Assembly (NCBI RefSeq): GCF_034669705.1
Contig: NZ_JAXMOR010000027.1
Coordinates: 1 to 64,000, forward strand
Length of the DNA: 64,000 nucleotides
Direction: 5' to 3'
From: Marinovum sp034669705
GTDB lineage: Bacteria; Pseudomonadota; Alphaproteobacteria; Rhodobacterales; Rhodobacteraceae
The notes beneath the pieces were generated by a model. The model was not told the DNA's origin, searched no databases, and worked only from the letters and a program-made list of their open reading frames with translations. Position 1 is the first letter of the stretch. Every line of letters begins with the position of its first letter. This document shows positions 27,210 through 35,779 of this stretch, one piece after another. Both the position numbers and the translations under genes were made by a program.

Positions 27210-27632
27210 ATGAAACTCACCCGCCCCCAGGCCTTGGGCCTTGCCGCACTGACGGCCGTTACGGCCCTGGCGGCCTGCAAGCCCAATGAAATGCCGCAGG
27301 CCGAGGACGGGCGCAGGCTGTTTGTCGAGAATTGCGCGCTGTGCCATGGCCACGGTGGCGCAGGCGACGGGCCGCTGGCCGATGGGCTGAAGCCCGCGCC
27401 GGCCGATCTGACGCGGATCAGTGCCCGCAATGCCGGCAGTTTCCCGCGCGCCGAGGTGCTCTCGACCCTCGATGGCTATACCAGGGTCGACCTGCCCGGC
27501 ACCGGGATGCCGGAATTCGGCGCGCTGCTGAGGGGCGATCTGGTGCCGGTCGATGTGGGCGACGGGCGGCTGACGCCGACCCCGCGCAGGCTGGTGGCGC
27601 TGATGGAATACCTCGAAAGCATCCAGGACTAG
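27210..27632 (+). CDS. c-type cytochrome lipoprotein
   Basis: This 140-residue protein has a signal peptide with lipobox TALAACKP (lipid-modified Cys about residue 23) and one haem c motif CALCH followed by GHGGAGDGPLADGLKPAP, typical of class I cytochromes. A GTGMPEFG segment supplies the likely Met ligand. It is probably a periplasm-facing electron carrier. Its last 4 bp overlap the end of the convergent MarR gene. The partner is not evident, although the cbb3 genes lie nearby. Confidence 0.88.
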   Translation: MKLTRPQALGLAALTAVTALAACKPNEMPQAEDGRRLFVENCALCHGHGGAGDGPLADGLKPAPADLTRISARNAGSFPRAEVLSTLDGYTRVDLPGTGMPEFGALLRGDLVPVDVGDGRLTPTPRRLVALMEYLESIQD

Positions 27633-28141
27633 TAGATATAGCGGATCTGGTCGGTCCAGTAGCGCTCGACCCGGCGCAGCGAGCCGGTGATCTCGGTGAT
27701 CCCCTCGGGGCCGAGCACGCCGCGCGCCTGCAGCCCCTCGGCGTGGCGGGCAAAGAGCTGCGCCACCACATCGCGGATGTCACGCCCCTTGGGCGTCAGC
27801 CGCACGCGGACCGATCTTCGGTCGATCTCGCAGCGCTGGTGGTGCATGTATCCTGCTTCGACAAGTTTCTTGAGATTGTAACTGACGTTGGAGCCCTGGT
27901 AGTAGCCACGGCTCTTGAGTTCGCCGGCCGTCACCTCGTTGTCGCCGATGTTGAACAGCAACAGCGCCTGGACGGCGTTGATTTCCAGCACGCCGACGCG
28001 TTCGAACTCATCCTTGATGACGTCCAGCAGCAACCGGTGCAATCGTTCGACGAGGGCCAGCGCCTCGAGATAATTGGCCATGAAGCCCGCATTTCCGGGC
28101 GCGGGCAGGGAGGAATGCAAGCTCATCAGGGTCTCCGCCAT
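27629..28141 (-). CDS. MarR-family regulator
   Basis: This 170-residue winged-helix protein has dimerisation helices at both ends and the DNA-binding core NEVTAGELKSRGYYQGSNVSYNLKKL, with the wing in DRRSVRVRLTPKG. The length and the GYYQGSNVSYN helix resemble the alphaproteobacterial LdtR/PetP subgroup, but this is by eye. The effector and targets are unknown. Start alternatives exist at the second Met; the first is used here. Confidence 0.85.
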   Translation of the reverse strand: MAETLMSLHSSLPAPGNAGFMANYLEALALVERLHRLLLDVIKDEFERVGVLEINAVQALLLFNIGDNEVTAGELKSRGYYQGSNVSYNLKKLVEAGYMHHQRCEIDRRSVRVRLTPKGRDIRDVVAQLFARHAEGLQARGVLGPEGITEITGSLRRVERYWTDQIRYIY

Positions 28142-28211
28142 TCGTCTCTTTGACGGCAGGTTGACGGAGAAACCCGAAAAAAGCGTTAAAACCCGGCAGG
28201 AATTGCGCGCC

Positions 28212-28496
28212 TCAGCCGGTTTGGCCGACGCCGCCGGTGACCGAGAGCGCCACGGCGCGGATATCGGCGATCATCCCGGCGTGCTCGGCCGGTGCTGCCA
28301 CCTGGCCCGACACCCATTGATAGAGGTCCTGATCGTTCTCGGCCAGAAGCGCCTCATAGCGCGCCAGCTCCGCCGCTTTCATGGTCTCGAGCCGGGCCTC
28401 GGCATAGGCCATCAGGATCAGGTCCATCTCCTTGATGCCGCGCCGCATCGACCGCATTCGCAGCCGCTTGACCTGCGCCTCCCGCGCCGCGCTCAT
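28212..28496 (-). CDS. sdhE: FAD assembly factor SdhE
   Basis: This 94-residue helical protein contains the family signature RSMRRGIKEMDLILMAYAE, including the conserved RGxxE. SdhE promotes covalent flavinylation of succinate dehydrogenase. The ATG at 28496 overlaps the stop of the upstream HTH gene by 4 bp. The sdh genes are not in the window. Confidence 0.9.
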   Translation of the reverse strand: MSAAREAQVKRLRMRSMRRGIKEMDLILMAYAEARLETMKAAELARYEALLAENDQDLYQWVSGQVAAPAEHAGMIADIRAVALSVTGGVGQTG

Positions 28497-28891
28497 GCGC
28501 CGGTCTCCGACAGCCGCTGGCGCAGCTTCTTTTCCAGCCGGCCGAGCTTTTCGGCGTTGGACTTCATCACCGCCTTCATCTCGCGCAGCTCGATCAGCAG
28601 TTCGTTGACATCCGGGGTCAGCAGGTCGACGTCGTCGGGGTCCGAGACACCCTCGCCCTCGCCGTTGAGCAGCCACATCAGCGAGACATTGAGGATGCCG
28701 GCCATGATCGAGAGCCGGTTGGCGCGCGGCTCGAGCAGGTCGTCTTCCCATTTCTTCAGGGTGCTCAGCTTGACGCCGAGCCGCTTGGCCAGCACCGCCT
28801 GGCTCATCCCCGCCTGTTCGCGTGCGGCGGCCAGCCGGTCGCCGAACGTGGCCGCATCGGGGCCATACCAATCGGTGGTGTCGTCGTGCAT
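28493..28891 (-). CDS. Cro/C1-type HTH regulator
   Basis: The product (132 residues) has a Cro/C1 helix-turn-helix at about residues 17-70 (GDRLAAAREQAGMSQAVLAKRL) and a charged, probably coiled-coil C-terminal part. It is cotranscribed with sdhE (4-bp overlap) and divergent from the aspartate aminotransferase gene 91 bp away. No ligand domain is seen. Confidence 0.85.
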   Translation of the reverse strand: MHDDTTDWYGPDAATFGDRLAAAREQAGMSQAVLAKRLGVKLSTLKKWEDDLLEPRANRLSIMAGILNVSLMWLLNGEGEGVSDPDDVDLLTPDVNELLIELREMKAVMKSNAEKLGRLEKKLRQRLSETGA

Positions 28892-28982
28892 CTGGTGCTC
28901 CTCGTGGGCCTTCCCGCTTGAACGGCCTTCCAGCGCAATCTAAGACGGATGGCAGTGATATACAAACCACAGGCCCGACCCG

Positions 28983-30185
28983 ATGTCCCTGCTTTCCGAC
29001 ACGCTCGCCCGTGTCAAACCCTCGCCCACCATCGCCGTCACCACCAAGGCCGCGGAACTGCGCGCCGCCGGCCGTGACATCATTGCGCTGGGCGCCGGCG
29101 AGCCGGATTTCGACACGCCGGACCACATCAAGCGCGCCGGGATCGCCGCGATCGAGGCCGGCAAGACGAAATACACCGCCCCCGACGGCATCCCCGAGCT
29201 GAAGGCGGCGATCTGCGAGAAATTCGCCCGCGAGAACGGGCTGAGCTACACCCCCGAGCAGGTCAGCGTCGCCTCTGGCGGCAAGCAGATCCTCTACAAC
29301 GCGCTGATGGCGACGCTGAACCCCGGCGACGAGGTGGTGATCCCGGCGCCCTACTGGGTGAGCTATCCCGACATGGTGCTGCTGGCCGGCGGCGAACCGG
29401 TGGTGGTGGAATGCCCGCTCGAGACCGGCTTCAAGCTGACGCCCGAGCGGCTCGAGGCGGCAATCACGCCCCGCACCAAGTGGCTGATCTTCAACTCGCC
29501 GTCGAACCCCACCGGCGCGGGCTATGCGCGGGCCGAGCTGAAGGCGCTGACCGATGTGCTGATGCGGCACCCGCATGTGCATGTGATGACCGACGACATG
29601 TACGAGCATCTCGCCTATGACGATTTCAAATTCTGCACCCCGGCCGAGGTCGAGCCCGGGCTCTACGACCGCACGCTGACCTGCAACGGCGTCTCCAAGG
29701 CCTATGCGATGACCGGCTGGCGGATTGGCTATGCGGCGGGGCCCAAGGCGCTGATCGCGGCAATGCGCAAGATCCAGTCGCAATCGACCTCGAACCCCTG
29801 CACCATTTCGCAATGGGCCGCGGTCGAGGCGCTGACCGGGCCGCAGGATTTCCTCGCCGACAACGTCACGCTGTTCGCCGGCCGCCGCGACCTTGTGGTG
29901 CGGATGCTGAACGCGGCCCGTGGCGTGACCTGCCCCAACCCCGAGGGCGCTTTCTATGTCTATCCCTCGATTGCCGGGCTGATCGGCAAGACCAGCGCCG
30001 GCGGCACCTTGATCGACACCGACGAGGCCTTTGCCACGGCGCTTCTGGAAGAGACCGGCGTGGCGGTGGTCTTCGGCGCGGCCTTCGGGCTCAGTCCGAA
30101 CTTCCGGGTCAGCTATGCCACCTCAGAGGCGCAGCTCGAGGAGGCCTGCCGGCGGATCCAGAGCTTCTGCGACGGGGTGTCCTGA
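28983..30185 (+). CDS. aspC: Aspartate aminotransferase (class I)
   Basis: This 400-residue PLP enzyme transfers the amino group of aspartate to 2-oxoglutarate. The lysine that binds PLP is in SKAYAMTGWRIGY (about residues 239-251). LGAGEPDFDTP and FNSPSNPTGAGY are the subgroup I-gamma signatures seen in Rhizobium and Thermus enzymes, some of which also accept prephenate. The next gene starts 4 bp after its stop. Confidence 0.94.
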   Translation: MSLLSDTLARVKPSPTIAVTTKAAELRAAGRDIIALGAGEPDFDTPDHIKRAGIAAIEAGKTKYTAPDGIPELKAAICEKFARENGLSYTPEQVSVASGGKQILYNALMATLNPGDEVVIPAPYWVSYPDMVLLAGGEPVVVECPLETGFKLTPERLEAAITPRTKWLIFNSPSNPTGAGYARAELKALTDVLMRHPHVHVMTDDMYEHLAYDDFKFCTPAEVEPGLYDRTLTCNGVSKAYAMTGWRIGYAAGPKALIAAMRKIQSQSTSNPCTISQWAAVEALTGPQDFLADNVTLFAGRRDLVVRMLNAARGVTCPNPEGAFYVYPSIAGLIGKTSAGGTLIDTDEAFATALLEETGVAVVFGAAFGLSPNFRVSYATSEAQLEEACRRIQSFCDGVS

Positions 30186-30189
30186 GCCG

Positions 30190-30594
30190 ATGACCGGAGA
30201 CCTTCCAGAGTACTACTTCCGCATCCGCGACAATGGCGCGCTGGTGTTCCGTCTGGACACCGGCAACCGGCAGCGGCGGATCGAGATGGAGCAGATCGCG
30301 GCGGTCAATGTCCGCAGCGGCGAGGTCAAGCCGCAAGGGGGCCGCGCGCTGACCGAGGCCGACCGGGCCGAGATCGACCGCTGGATCGCCGACCGCAAGG
30401 CGCTGCTCGAGGCGCGCGAGGTCGACGATATCCTGCGGACGGTGGATCACATGAACCTGACCACGCAGTGGGCCCAGTCGCAGGCCAGCGCCGACGATCT
30501 GGAAATGGTAACCGACGCGCTGCTGCTGGCGATGCACGATCTGCGCACGGTTCTGGTGCGCAAGAAGGCGGACCGGCTGCTCAAGGACGCGTGA
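30190..30594 (+). CDS. Conserved hypothetical protein
   Basis: The product has 134 residues, soluble and helix-rich, with an N-terminal segment LPEYYFRIRDNGALVFRLDTGNRQRRIEMEQIA split by charged residues. No signal or membrane helix is present. The ATG at 30190 lies 4 bp after the aspartate aminotransferase stop, so it is in the same operon. No domain is recognised. Confidence 0.75.
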   Translation: MTGDLPEYYFRIRDNGALVFRLDTGNRQRRIEMEQIAAVNVRSGEVKPQGGRALTEADRAEIDRWIADRKALLEAREVDDILRTVDHMNLTTQWAQSQASADDLEMVTDALLLAMHDLRTVLVRKKADRLLKDA

Positions 30595-30627
30595 ACGGGC
30601 CGGCTGCACGGTGCCGGGGCGGGGCCC

Positions 30628-31983
30628 TCAGCCCTGCACCAGCCGGTCGACGCGCAGCCAGAACCGCGACATCATCAGCACCCCGGCGGCGGCAAGGCCG
30701 ATCACCAGACCGGCCCAGACGCCGACGCCCCCGAACCCCCAAGTGAACCCCAGCAGGTAGGCCGACGTCAGCCCGAGGCCCCAGTAGCTGATCGCGGCGA
30801 TGATCATCGGCACCGTGGTGTCATGGATGCCGCGCAGCAGCCCGAGGCCCATCACCTGCATCCCGTCGGCCAGTTGGAAAAGCGCCGCCATCACCAAAAG
30901 CCCGGTGCCGAGGGTGATGATCGTCGCGCGGTCCGGGTCGGTCTTGGACAGGAAGAGCGAGATCAGCGGCTCGGGCCAGAGCAGAAAGACCGCGCAGGTG
31001 ACCAGAGCGATCACCACCGAGAGCGCGATCACGCTCCGCGCCCCGCGTTTGAGCGAGAGACGGTCGCGCTGGCCATAGGCGTTGCCGGCGCGCACCGTCG
31101 CGGCATTGGACAGGCCGAGGTGGACCATGAAGGCGGCGGTGCCGATCTGCAGCACGATGCCATGGGCCGCCAGCGGCACGGTGCCGAGCCAGCCCATCAT
31201 GATCGACGAGGCGGCAAACAGGCCGACTTCGGCGAAGTTGGTCAGCCCGATCGGCACGCCCATCCGCAGCACCCGGGCCATGACGTCGAAATCCGGCCGC
31301 CACAGGCGGGCAAAGAGCGCGTGTTCCGGCAGGGTGGCGCTGGCATAGATCACCACGCCCACGAGCGAGACCAGATGCACCACCAGCGAGGCGCAGGCGG
31401 CCCCGGCGACGCCCAGTTCCGGGGCGCCCCAGTTGCCGAAGATCAGCATGTAATTGGCCAGCCCGTTGGCCACCGCCGCGATCACCGTGATCCAGAACAC
31501 GACCGCTGTGCGCTCGAGCGCCGCGAGGTAGCTCTTGATCACCATCACCAGAAGCGCCGGGATCAGCGCCGCGCCGGTGATCCTCAGGTAGACCTGCGCC
31601 TCCGCCGCCAGCGCCGGGTCCTGGCCCAGCGCCTCGAGCAGGGGGGCGGAGAACCAGAACATCGGCAAAAAGAGCGCGCCGTAGATCACCGAGAGCCAGA
31701 GCCCCATGCGGGTCACCCGGCGCAGCCCGATCTCGTCGCCCTCGGCCGCCGCCGAGGCCACCAGCGGCATCACCGCAAAGGCGAAACCCGAGCCCACCAG
31801 GAAGGTGACGAAGAACACCGTCGAGCCCAGCACCAGCGCCGCCAGCGCCTCGACCCCGTACCAGCCCATCATCACCGTGTCGGTCAGCCCGATCAGGAAT
31901 TGCGCCAGGTGACCGCCCACCAGGGGCAGGCCGATGCGGGTGATGGCACGGATGTGCTGGGCGTGGGTCAGGGGCGTCTGCAT
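30628..31983 (-). CDS. MATE-family multidrug efflux protein
   Basis: The product (451 residues) has 12 predicted transmembrane helices in two bundles, the arrangement of NorM-type antiporters that expel cationic drugs using Na+ or H+. Family features include the N-terminal PLVGGHLAQFLIGLTDTVMMGW and the second-bundle AAHGIVLQIG segment. It converges on the preceding gene with a 33-bp gap and no clear terminator. Confidence 0.93.
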   Translation of the reverse strand: MQTPLTHAQHIRAITRIGLPLVGGHLAQFLIGLTDTVMMGWYGVEALAALVLGSTVFFVTFLVGSGFAFAVMPLVASAAAEGDEIGLRRVTRMGLWLSVIYGALFLPMFWFSAPLLEALGQDPALAAEAQVYLRITGAALIPALLVMVIKSYLAALERTAVVFWITVIAAVANGLANYMLIFGNWGAPELGVAGAACASLVVHLVSLVGVVIYASATLPEHALFARLWRPDFDVMARVLRMGVPIGLTNFAEVGLFAASSIMMGWLGTVPLAAHGIVLQIGTAAFMVHLGLSNAATVRAGNAYGQRDRLSLKRGARSVIALSVVIALVTCAVFLLWPEPLISLFLSKTDPDRATIITLGTGLLVMAALFQLADGMQVMGLGLLRGIHDTTVPMIIAAISYWGLGLTSAYLLGFTWGFGGVGVWAGLVIGLAAAGVLMMSRFWLRVDRLVQG

Positions 31984-32040
31984 GCGGCTGCTCTATCACT
32001 CTGGCGGCATCCGGCAAGCCCTTTCGACCCGCCACTGGCG

Positions 32041-32712
32041 TCAGGGACGGCCACCCAGGATCAGCTCGCGGGTCTCGCGGAACAGCTTGCGGGTCATCGC
32101 CGCCTCGAAGCCTTCGAAGCCCGCCGCCTCTTCGAGAAAGGGACCGGGGCCGCGCAGCACCTCTTGCCGGTAGTAGGGCACGACGCGAGCGTCGTCGCCG
32201 GTGACGACAAGGCCGTTGACGGTGACATTGGCGAAGGGGAAATGGCGATAGGCGAGCTGCGGCCGGAAGCCCTCGTTGGTGATGCCGTCGCCGGAGACAT
32301 CGACCACCTGCCGCAGGCAGGCCGGTGCGCGCTGCAGCATCCCGGCGGCATAGCCCAGCGCATAGCCCATGGCGGTGGGAAACTCGGAATAGGAGCGGGG
32401 CAGGGCGCGCACCCGGTCCGCCACCGCCGCCAGGTCATCGGCGCCCTCCAGCAGCACCCAGTCCTGCAGCACCTGCTGCTGCTGGCGGCCGCTCCATTCA
32501 AAGATCGCCAGCGCCACCGGGCCGGAGCCATCGAGAATGGCCCCCGCCACTGCCGTGTCGGTGAGCGCGGCGGCGAGGCCCTGGCGCTGCAGCTGGTGCT
32601 CGGCCGCGTCGACCGAGGCCGAGACATCCAGCGCCAGCACCAGCGCCAGCCGGCAGTTTGCCGCCACCGGCCCGGCCCAAAGTGCCAGCAGGCAGAGCGC
32701 CAGCCAGCGCAT
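32041..32712 (-). CDS. Exported DUF1194 / von Willebrand A-like protein
   Basis: The product (223 residues) has a signal peptide (MRWLALCLLALWAGPVAA) and a vWA-type domain whose metal-site motif reads LDVSASVD, with the DUF1194 hallmark SGDGITNEG. Its role is unknown; related proteins are exported and Rhodobacterales-conserved. The start shares one base with the gloA stop (TGATG type), so translation is coupled to glyoxalase I. Confidence 0.85.
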   Translation of the reverse strand: MRWLALCLLALWAGPVAANCRLALVLALDVSASVDAAEHQLQRQGLAAALTDTAVAGAILDGSGPVALAIFEWSGRQQQQVLQDWVLLEGADDLAAVADRVRALPRSYSEFPTAMGYALGYAAGMLQRAPACLRQVVDVSGDGITNEGFRPQLAYRHFPFANVTVNGLVVTGDDARVVPYYRQEVLRGPGPFLEEAAGFEGFEAAMTRKLFRETRELILGGRP

Positions 32713-33140
32713 CACCAGTGGCCGGTGTTTTCCATGCTGGCCCAGGGCTCCTGCGGCGCCAGCGCCTCGCCCTCCTGCAGCAGCTCGATCGAGATATTGT
32801 CGGGCGAGCGGACAAAGGCCATGTGGCCATCGCGGGGCGGCCGGTTGATGGTGACGCCGGCGTCCATCAGCTTTTGGCACAGGCCATAGATGTCCTCGGT
32901 GCGATAGGCGAGATGGCCGAAATGCCGGCTGTCGGAGGGCAGGCCCTCGTCGCCGTCCCAGTTGTAGGTCAGCTCGACCGGACATTCCTCCTGGCCCTCG
33001 GGGGCCATGAAGACCAGCGTGAAGCGGCCCTTCTCGCTCTCGTTGCGGCGGGTCTCTTTGAGGCCCAGAAGTTCGTAGAATTTGATCGAGGTCTCGAGGT
33101 CCTTGACCCGGACCATGGTGTGCAGATAGCGCAAGGCCAT
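32712..33140 (-). CDS. gloA: Lactoylglutathione lyase (glyoxalase I)
   Basis: The enzyme (142 residues) isomerises the methylglyoxal-glutathione hemithioacetal to S-lactoylglutathione. Metal ligands are visible in the expected order: His in RYLHTMVRV, Glu in PVELTYNWD, His in HFGHLAYRT and Glu in SIELLQEG. The sequence is of the short, nickel-type bacterial class. It is cotranscribed with the DUF1194 gene. Confidence 0.94.
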   Translation of the reverse strand: MALRYLHTMVRVKDLETSIKFYELLGLKETRRNESEKGRFTLVFMAPEGQEECPVELTYNWDGDEGLPSDSRHFGHLAYRTEDIYGLCQKLMDAGVTINRPPRDGHMAFVRSPDNISIELLQEGEALAPQEPWASMENTGHW

Positions 33141-33207
33141 GCCTGTCTCCTTTGATTGCTGTGGCGGAGCCTAGGCGCGGCGGCGCGGATGTCCAGTGCC
33201 TGCGCGC

Positions 33208-34617
33208 TCAGAACGCCGAGCGCAGACCGAGCGAGACCGAGAGCTCCTCGGTCTCGAAGCGGCTGACGTTCGACAGGGTGCGCTCTGACGTGACGGTGAG
33301 CGTCGGGGTGAACCCCATGTAGCCCAGACCGTCGAAGCCGAAGCTGACCTCGGCGCTGCTGCGGGTGTCCTCGCGGCCGCCCGGCACGGTCCAGAACAGG
33401 ATGCGGTAATCGTGATAGGTGGTCTCGGTGACGCTTAGCGAGGCCGAGAGCGAGACCGGCCCGATCGGTTTCGCCCGCTGATACGACAGCCGCGCCGAGC
33501 GCGCGGTTGACCGCGCCTGGCCGTTGTCGGACTGCGCCCAGGTGGTGCCCACGGTCAGCGCCAGCCGGTCCTGGCTGGCCAGGGTGTGGATCGCCCCAAG
33601 GCTGACGCCGGTGGTCTCCACGTCCGGCAGGCCGGCGGCGTCCTCATGGCGGACCTGATAGTTGGCCCCGGCGGTCAGCCGCAGCTCCGGCCCAAGGTCG
33701 AAGCCGTAGGACAACCCGCCGCTGGCCACATCATAAGACCGCTCGCCGCCGTTCCAGACCTGGCCGAAGCTGATCGTCGCGGTGGCGAGGCCGCGGCCCG
33801 GGCCCAAGGCACGGCGGTGCGACAGACCGAGCGCGCCATAGGTCGAGCCGTAATCGGCGTCTTCGGCCAGTGGCGCCTTTCTCCGCGCCTCATCGCTCAG
33901 CGCCACCCGGCGGACCTGGCCGGTGCCGGTGAGCCGGGTCTCGAAACCCTCGCCTTCGTGCAACCGGTAGCTGAAGCTGCCGCCGACCTCGGCGATGGTG
34001 CCCGACAGCGCCTGTGTCGTGGCGGGCAGGATGCCCACGACCGGGATGCCGTCGATCACGTTGATCCGGTCGGCCGCACCGTTGTTGACGTTCGACGAGG
34101 GCACGATCTGGCCCGAGAGCTGGAACCTGAGCCGGGCGGCACTGCGCAGGGCGCGGTATTCGTGGATCGCGCGGTCGCGGGTGCTGGCCGACGGGGCGGC
34201 CTGCAAGGCGCGGCGCATCCACAGCTGGCCCATGACAAAGCGCGCGTCACGCGCCTCGGTGGCGGCCACCACGCGGGCGGCCTCATGGCGCTGTCGCGGG
34301 CTGTCGGCATGGCGATAGGCGAGCTTGGCGGCGCGGCGCGCCTCGTCGAGGTTGCCGGCCTGCATCAGCACGGTCGACATCACCATATGGGCAAAGGCGT
34401 TCTGCGGGTCGCGGCGCAAAAGCTCCAGCGCCAGGCCGCCGGCCAGGTCCTGCCGTCCGGCGTCAAGCGCGCGCAGGATCAGCGCGCGGACCTCTGTCTG
34501 AGACAGTGCGATCGGGTCCGAAGGCCCGGACTGTGTCTGGGCTGTCGCCGTGGCATCGGGCCAGGCCGGCCCGGTCAGGCCCAGGCACAGCCCGAGGATG
34601 GCAACCCGGGCCCGCAT
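33208..34617 (-). CDS. Slam-family outer-membrane lipoprotein translocator (type XI secretion)
   Basis: The product (469 residues) has a signal peptide (about 1-27), a periplasmic TPR-like helical region (about 40-165, with ALELLRRDPQNAFAHMVMS) and a C-terminal beta-barrel of about 300 residues. The first barrel strand contains LSGQIVPSSNVNNGA, typical of Slam (DUF560) barrels, and the chain ends in Phe as outer-membrane proteins do. Slam proteins move surface lipoproteins to the cell exterior. The ATG at 34617 lies 4 bp after the stop of a lipoprotein gene that is its probable client. Confidence 0.85.
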   Translation of the reverse strand: MRARVAILGLCLGLTGPAWPDATATAQTQSGPSDPIALSQTEVRALILRALDAGRQDLAGGLALELLRRDPQNAFAHMVMSTVLMQAGNLDEARRAAKLAYRHADSPRQRHEAARVVAATEARDARFVMGQLWMRRALQAAPSASTRDRAIHEYRALRSAARLRFQLSGQIVPSSNVNNGAADRINVIDGIPVVGILPATTQALSGTIAEVGGSFSYRLHEGEGFETRLTGTGQVRRVALSDEARRKAPLAEDADYGSTYGALGLSHRRALGPGRGLATATISFGQVWNGGERSYDVASGGLSYGFDLGPELRLTAGANYQVRHEDAAGLPDVETTGVSLGAIHTLASQDRLALTVGTTWAQSDNGQARSTARSARLSYQRAKPIGPVSLSASLSVTETTYHDYRILFWTVPGGREDTRSSAEVSFGFDGLGYMGFTPTLTVTSERTLSNVSRFETEELSVSLGLRSAF

Positions 34618-34621
34618 GGGA

Positions 34622-35581
34622 TCAGTTCGGCGCGACGTTATCGCAGATCGCGGCATCGCCATCGAGACCGCATTGGGTCAGGACGAACACACCGTACTCA
34701 TGCTCGTTGTCGATACCGTCGATATGGCCGGAAATCGAGACCAGACCGGCCACGCTCGAGGCATCCTCGCCGCCGAAGATGCCGCCGTAATTGCCGACAC
34801 CGGCGCCGGCATTGTCCGGATCGCCGTCGTCGATCTCGACCTCGCCGAAGAACTCGCCGTTCGCGTCGATCTCGCTGACCAGCAGCGCCAGGTCATCGAG
34901 CGGCAACAGCGACCCGTCGGCCGAGCTGATCAGCACCCGGTCGTAGATCGCACCGTTGACCGCGTTGTCGGCAAAGTTGGCGTTCAGGAAAATCGTCCCG
35001 GCCACCCGGCTCGGCTCGCCCGGCAAGAGCGTCGGATCGGTGCCCGGCGGCACCGGCAACAGGTTGGACCCGGCGCTCGAGGTGAGGTTGGTCAGACCGG
35101 CGTAGTTGCCGGCATAGGAAACCTGTCCTTCGCCCGGACTGTTGCCCAGCGCGGGCGGGTCGAAGCTGCCGTCGCGGTCGTAATAGCCGCCGCCCTGAAA
35201 GGTGTTGAACTGGCCGCCGTCGGTGGCCACGCCGGCGATCACGCTGCCATCCAGGCTGGCCGCCGCCAGCACCACGAAGAGCCGGTCGAGCGGATCTTCC
35301 TGGGTGGTATAGGCGAGATAGCCGTTGGTATCGAGCGCCGTGTTGCGGGTGAAGCTGGTGCTCAGCGGGGTGCCGTCAAGCGCCGTGATCTCGACGGTGA
35401 TCGTGTCGCCACCGGGGGCGCTGACACGGCCCAGGTTGGAGGCCAGCGCCTCGTTGATCGCCGCCGCCGCCGGCTCTTCGGTGTCTTCGGGATCCTCCTC
35501 GAAAGGATTGTCCTTGCCTGTGCTGCCCGTGCACGCACCCAGCGCCGTCGCCGCGATGAGCGACACAACAAAACGATTCAT
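34622..35581 (-). CDS. Candidate surface lipoprotein with TbpB-like barrel, Slam client
   Basis: The product (319 residues) carries a lipobox (LGAC, Cys17) followed by an acidic tether. A beta-rich, Gly/Asn-rich body follows. Its C-terminal part contains NYGGIFGGEDASSVAGLVSI, the style of the 8-stranded barrel found in TbpB-type surface lipoproteins. It has one cysteine pair (Cys at the tail, QCG and ICD). Position directly upstream of a Slam gene with a 4-bp gap marks it as the secreted substrate. Ligand unknown; haem or metal capture is only a guess. Confidence 0.75.
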   Translation of the reverse strand: MNRFVVSLIAATALGACTGSTGKDNPFEEDPEDTEEPAAAAINEALASNLGRVSAPGGDTITVEITALDGTPLSTSFTRNTALDTNGYLAYTTQEDPLDRLFVVLAAASLDGSVIAGVATDGGQFNTFQGGGYYDRDGSFDPPALGNSPGEGQVSYAGNYAGLTNLTSSAGSNLLPVPPGTDPTLLPGEPSRVAGTIFLNANFADNAVNGAIYDRVLISSADGSLLPLDDLALLVSEIDANGEFFGEVEIDDGDPDNAGAGVGNYGGIFGGEDASSVAGLVSISGHIDGIDNEHEYGVFVLTQCGLDGDAAICDNVAPN

Positions 35582-35730
35582 GAAACTGCCCCGGTCTTTG
35601 CCCGTTTATTTTGTCCACAGGCTGAGTCGCGCCGGGCGATAAGTCAACGTTGAAAACCGGATAGCGTGCAGAGTTCACCTGACTGCGGCAAATCGGGCAT
35701 ACCAAGTCTCCGTTTCTTTCCAAGGCCCGA

Positions 35731-35744
35731 CACCATATATGGTG
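35731..35744. promoter_or_regulatory. NrdR-like palindrome upstream of thyX
   Basis: CACCATATATGGTG is a perfect 14-bp palindrome 36 bp before the thyX start. It resembles the NrdR box (ACACWATATATWGTGT) in core and spacing but differs at both W positions. Only one copy is seen, whereas nrd promoters usually have two. Confidence 0.4.
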
Positions 35745-35779
35745 GGGTCCTGATTCATCTTGTAGAAAGGATTCGCCCC

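Noticed and set aside
28212..29813. Single long minus-strand frame spanning sdhE to the aspartate aminotransferase gene
   Set aside because: Only its last 94 codons, from the ATG at 28496, form a known protein (SdhE); the rest is the complement of other genes.
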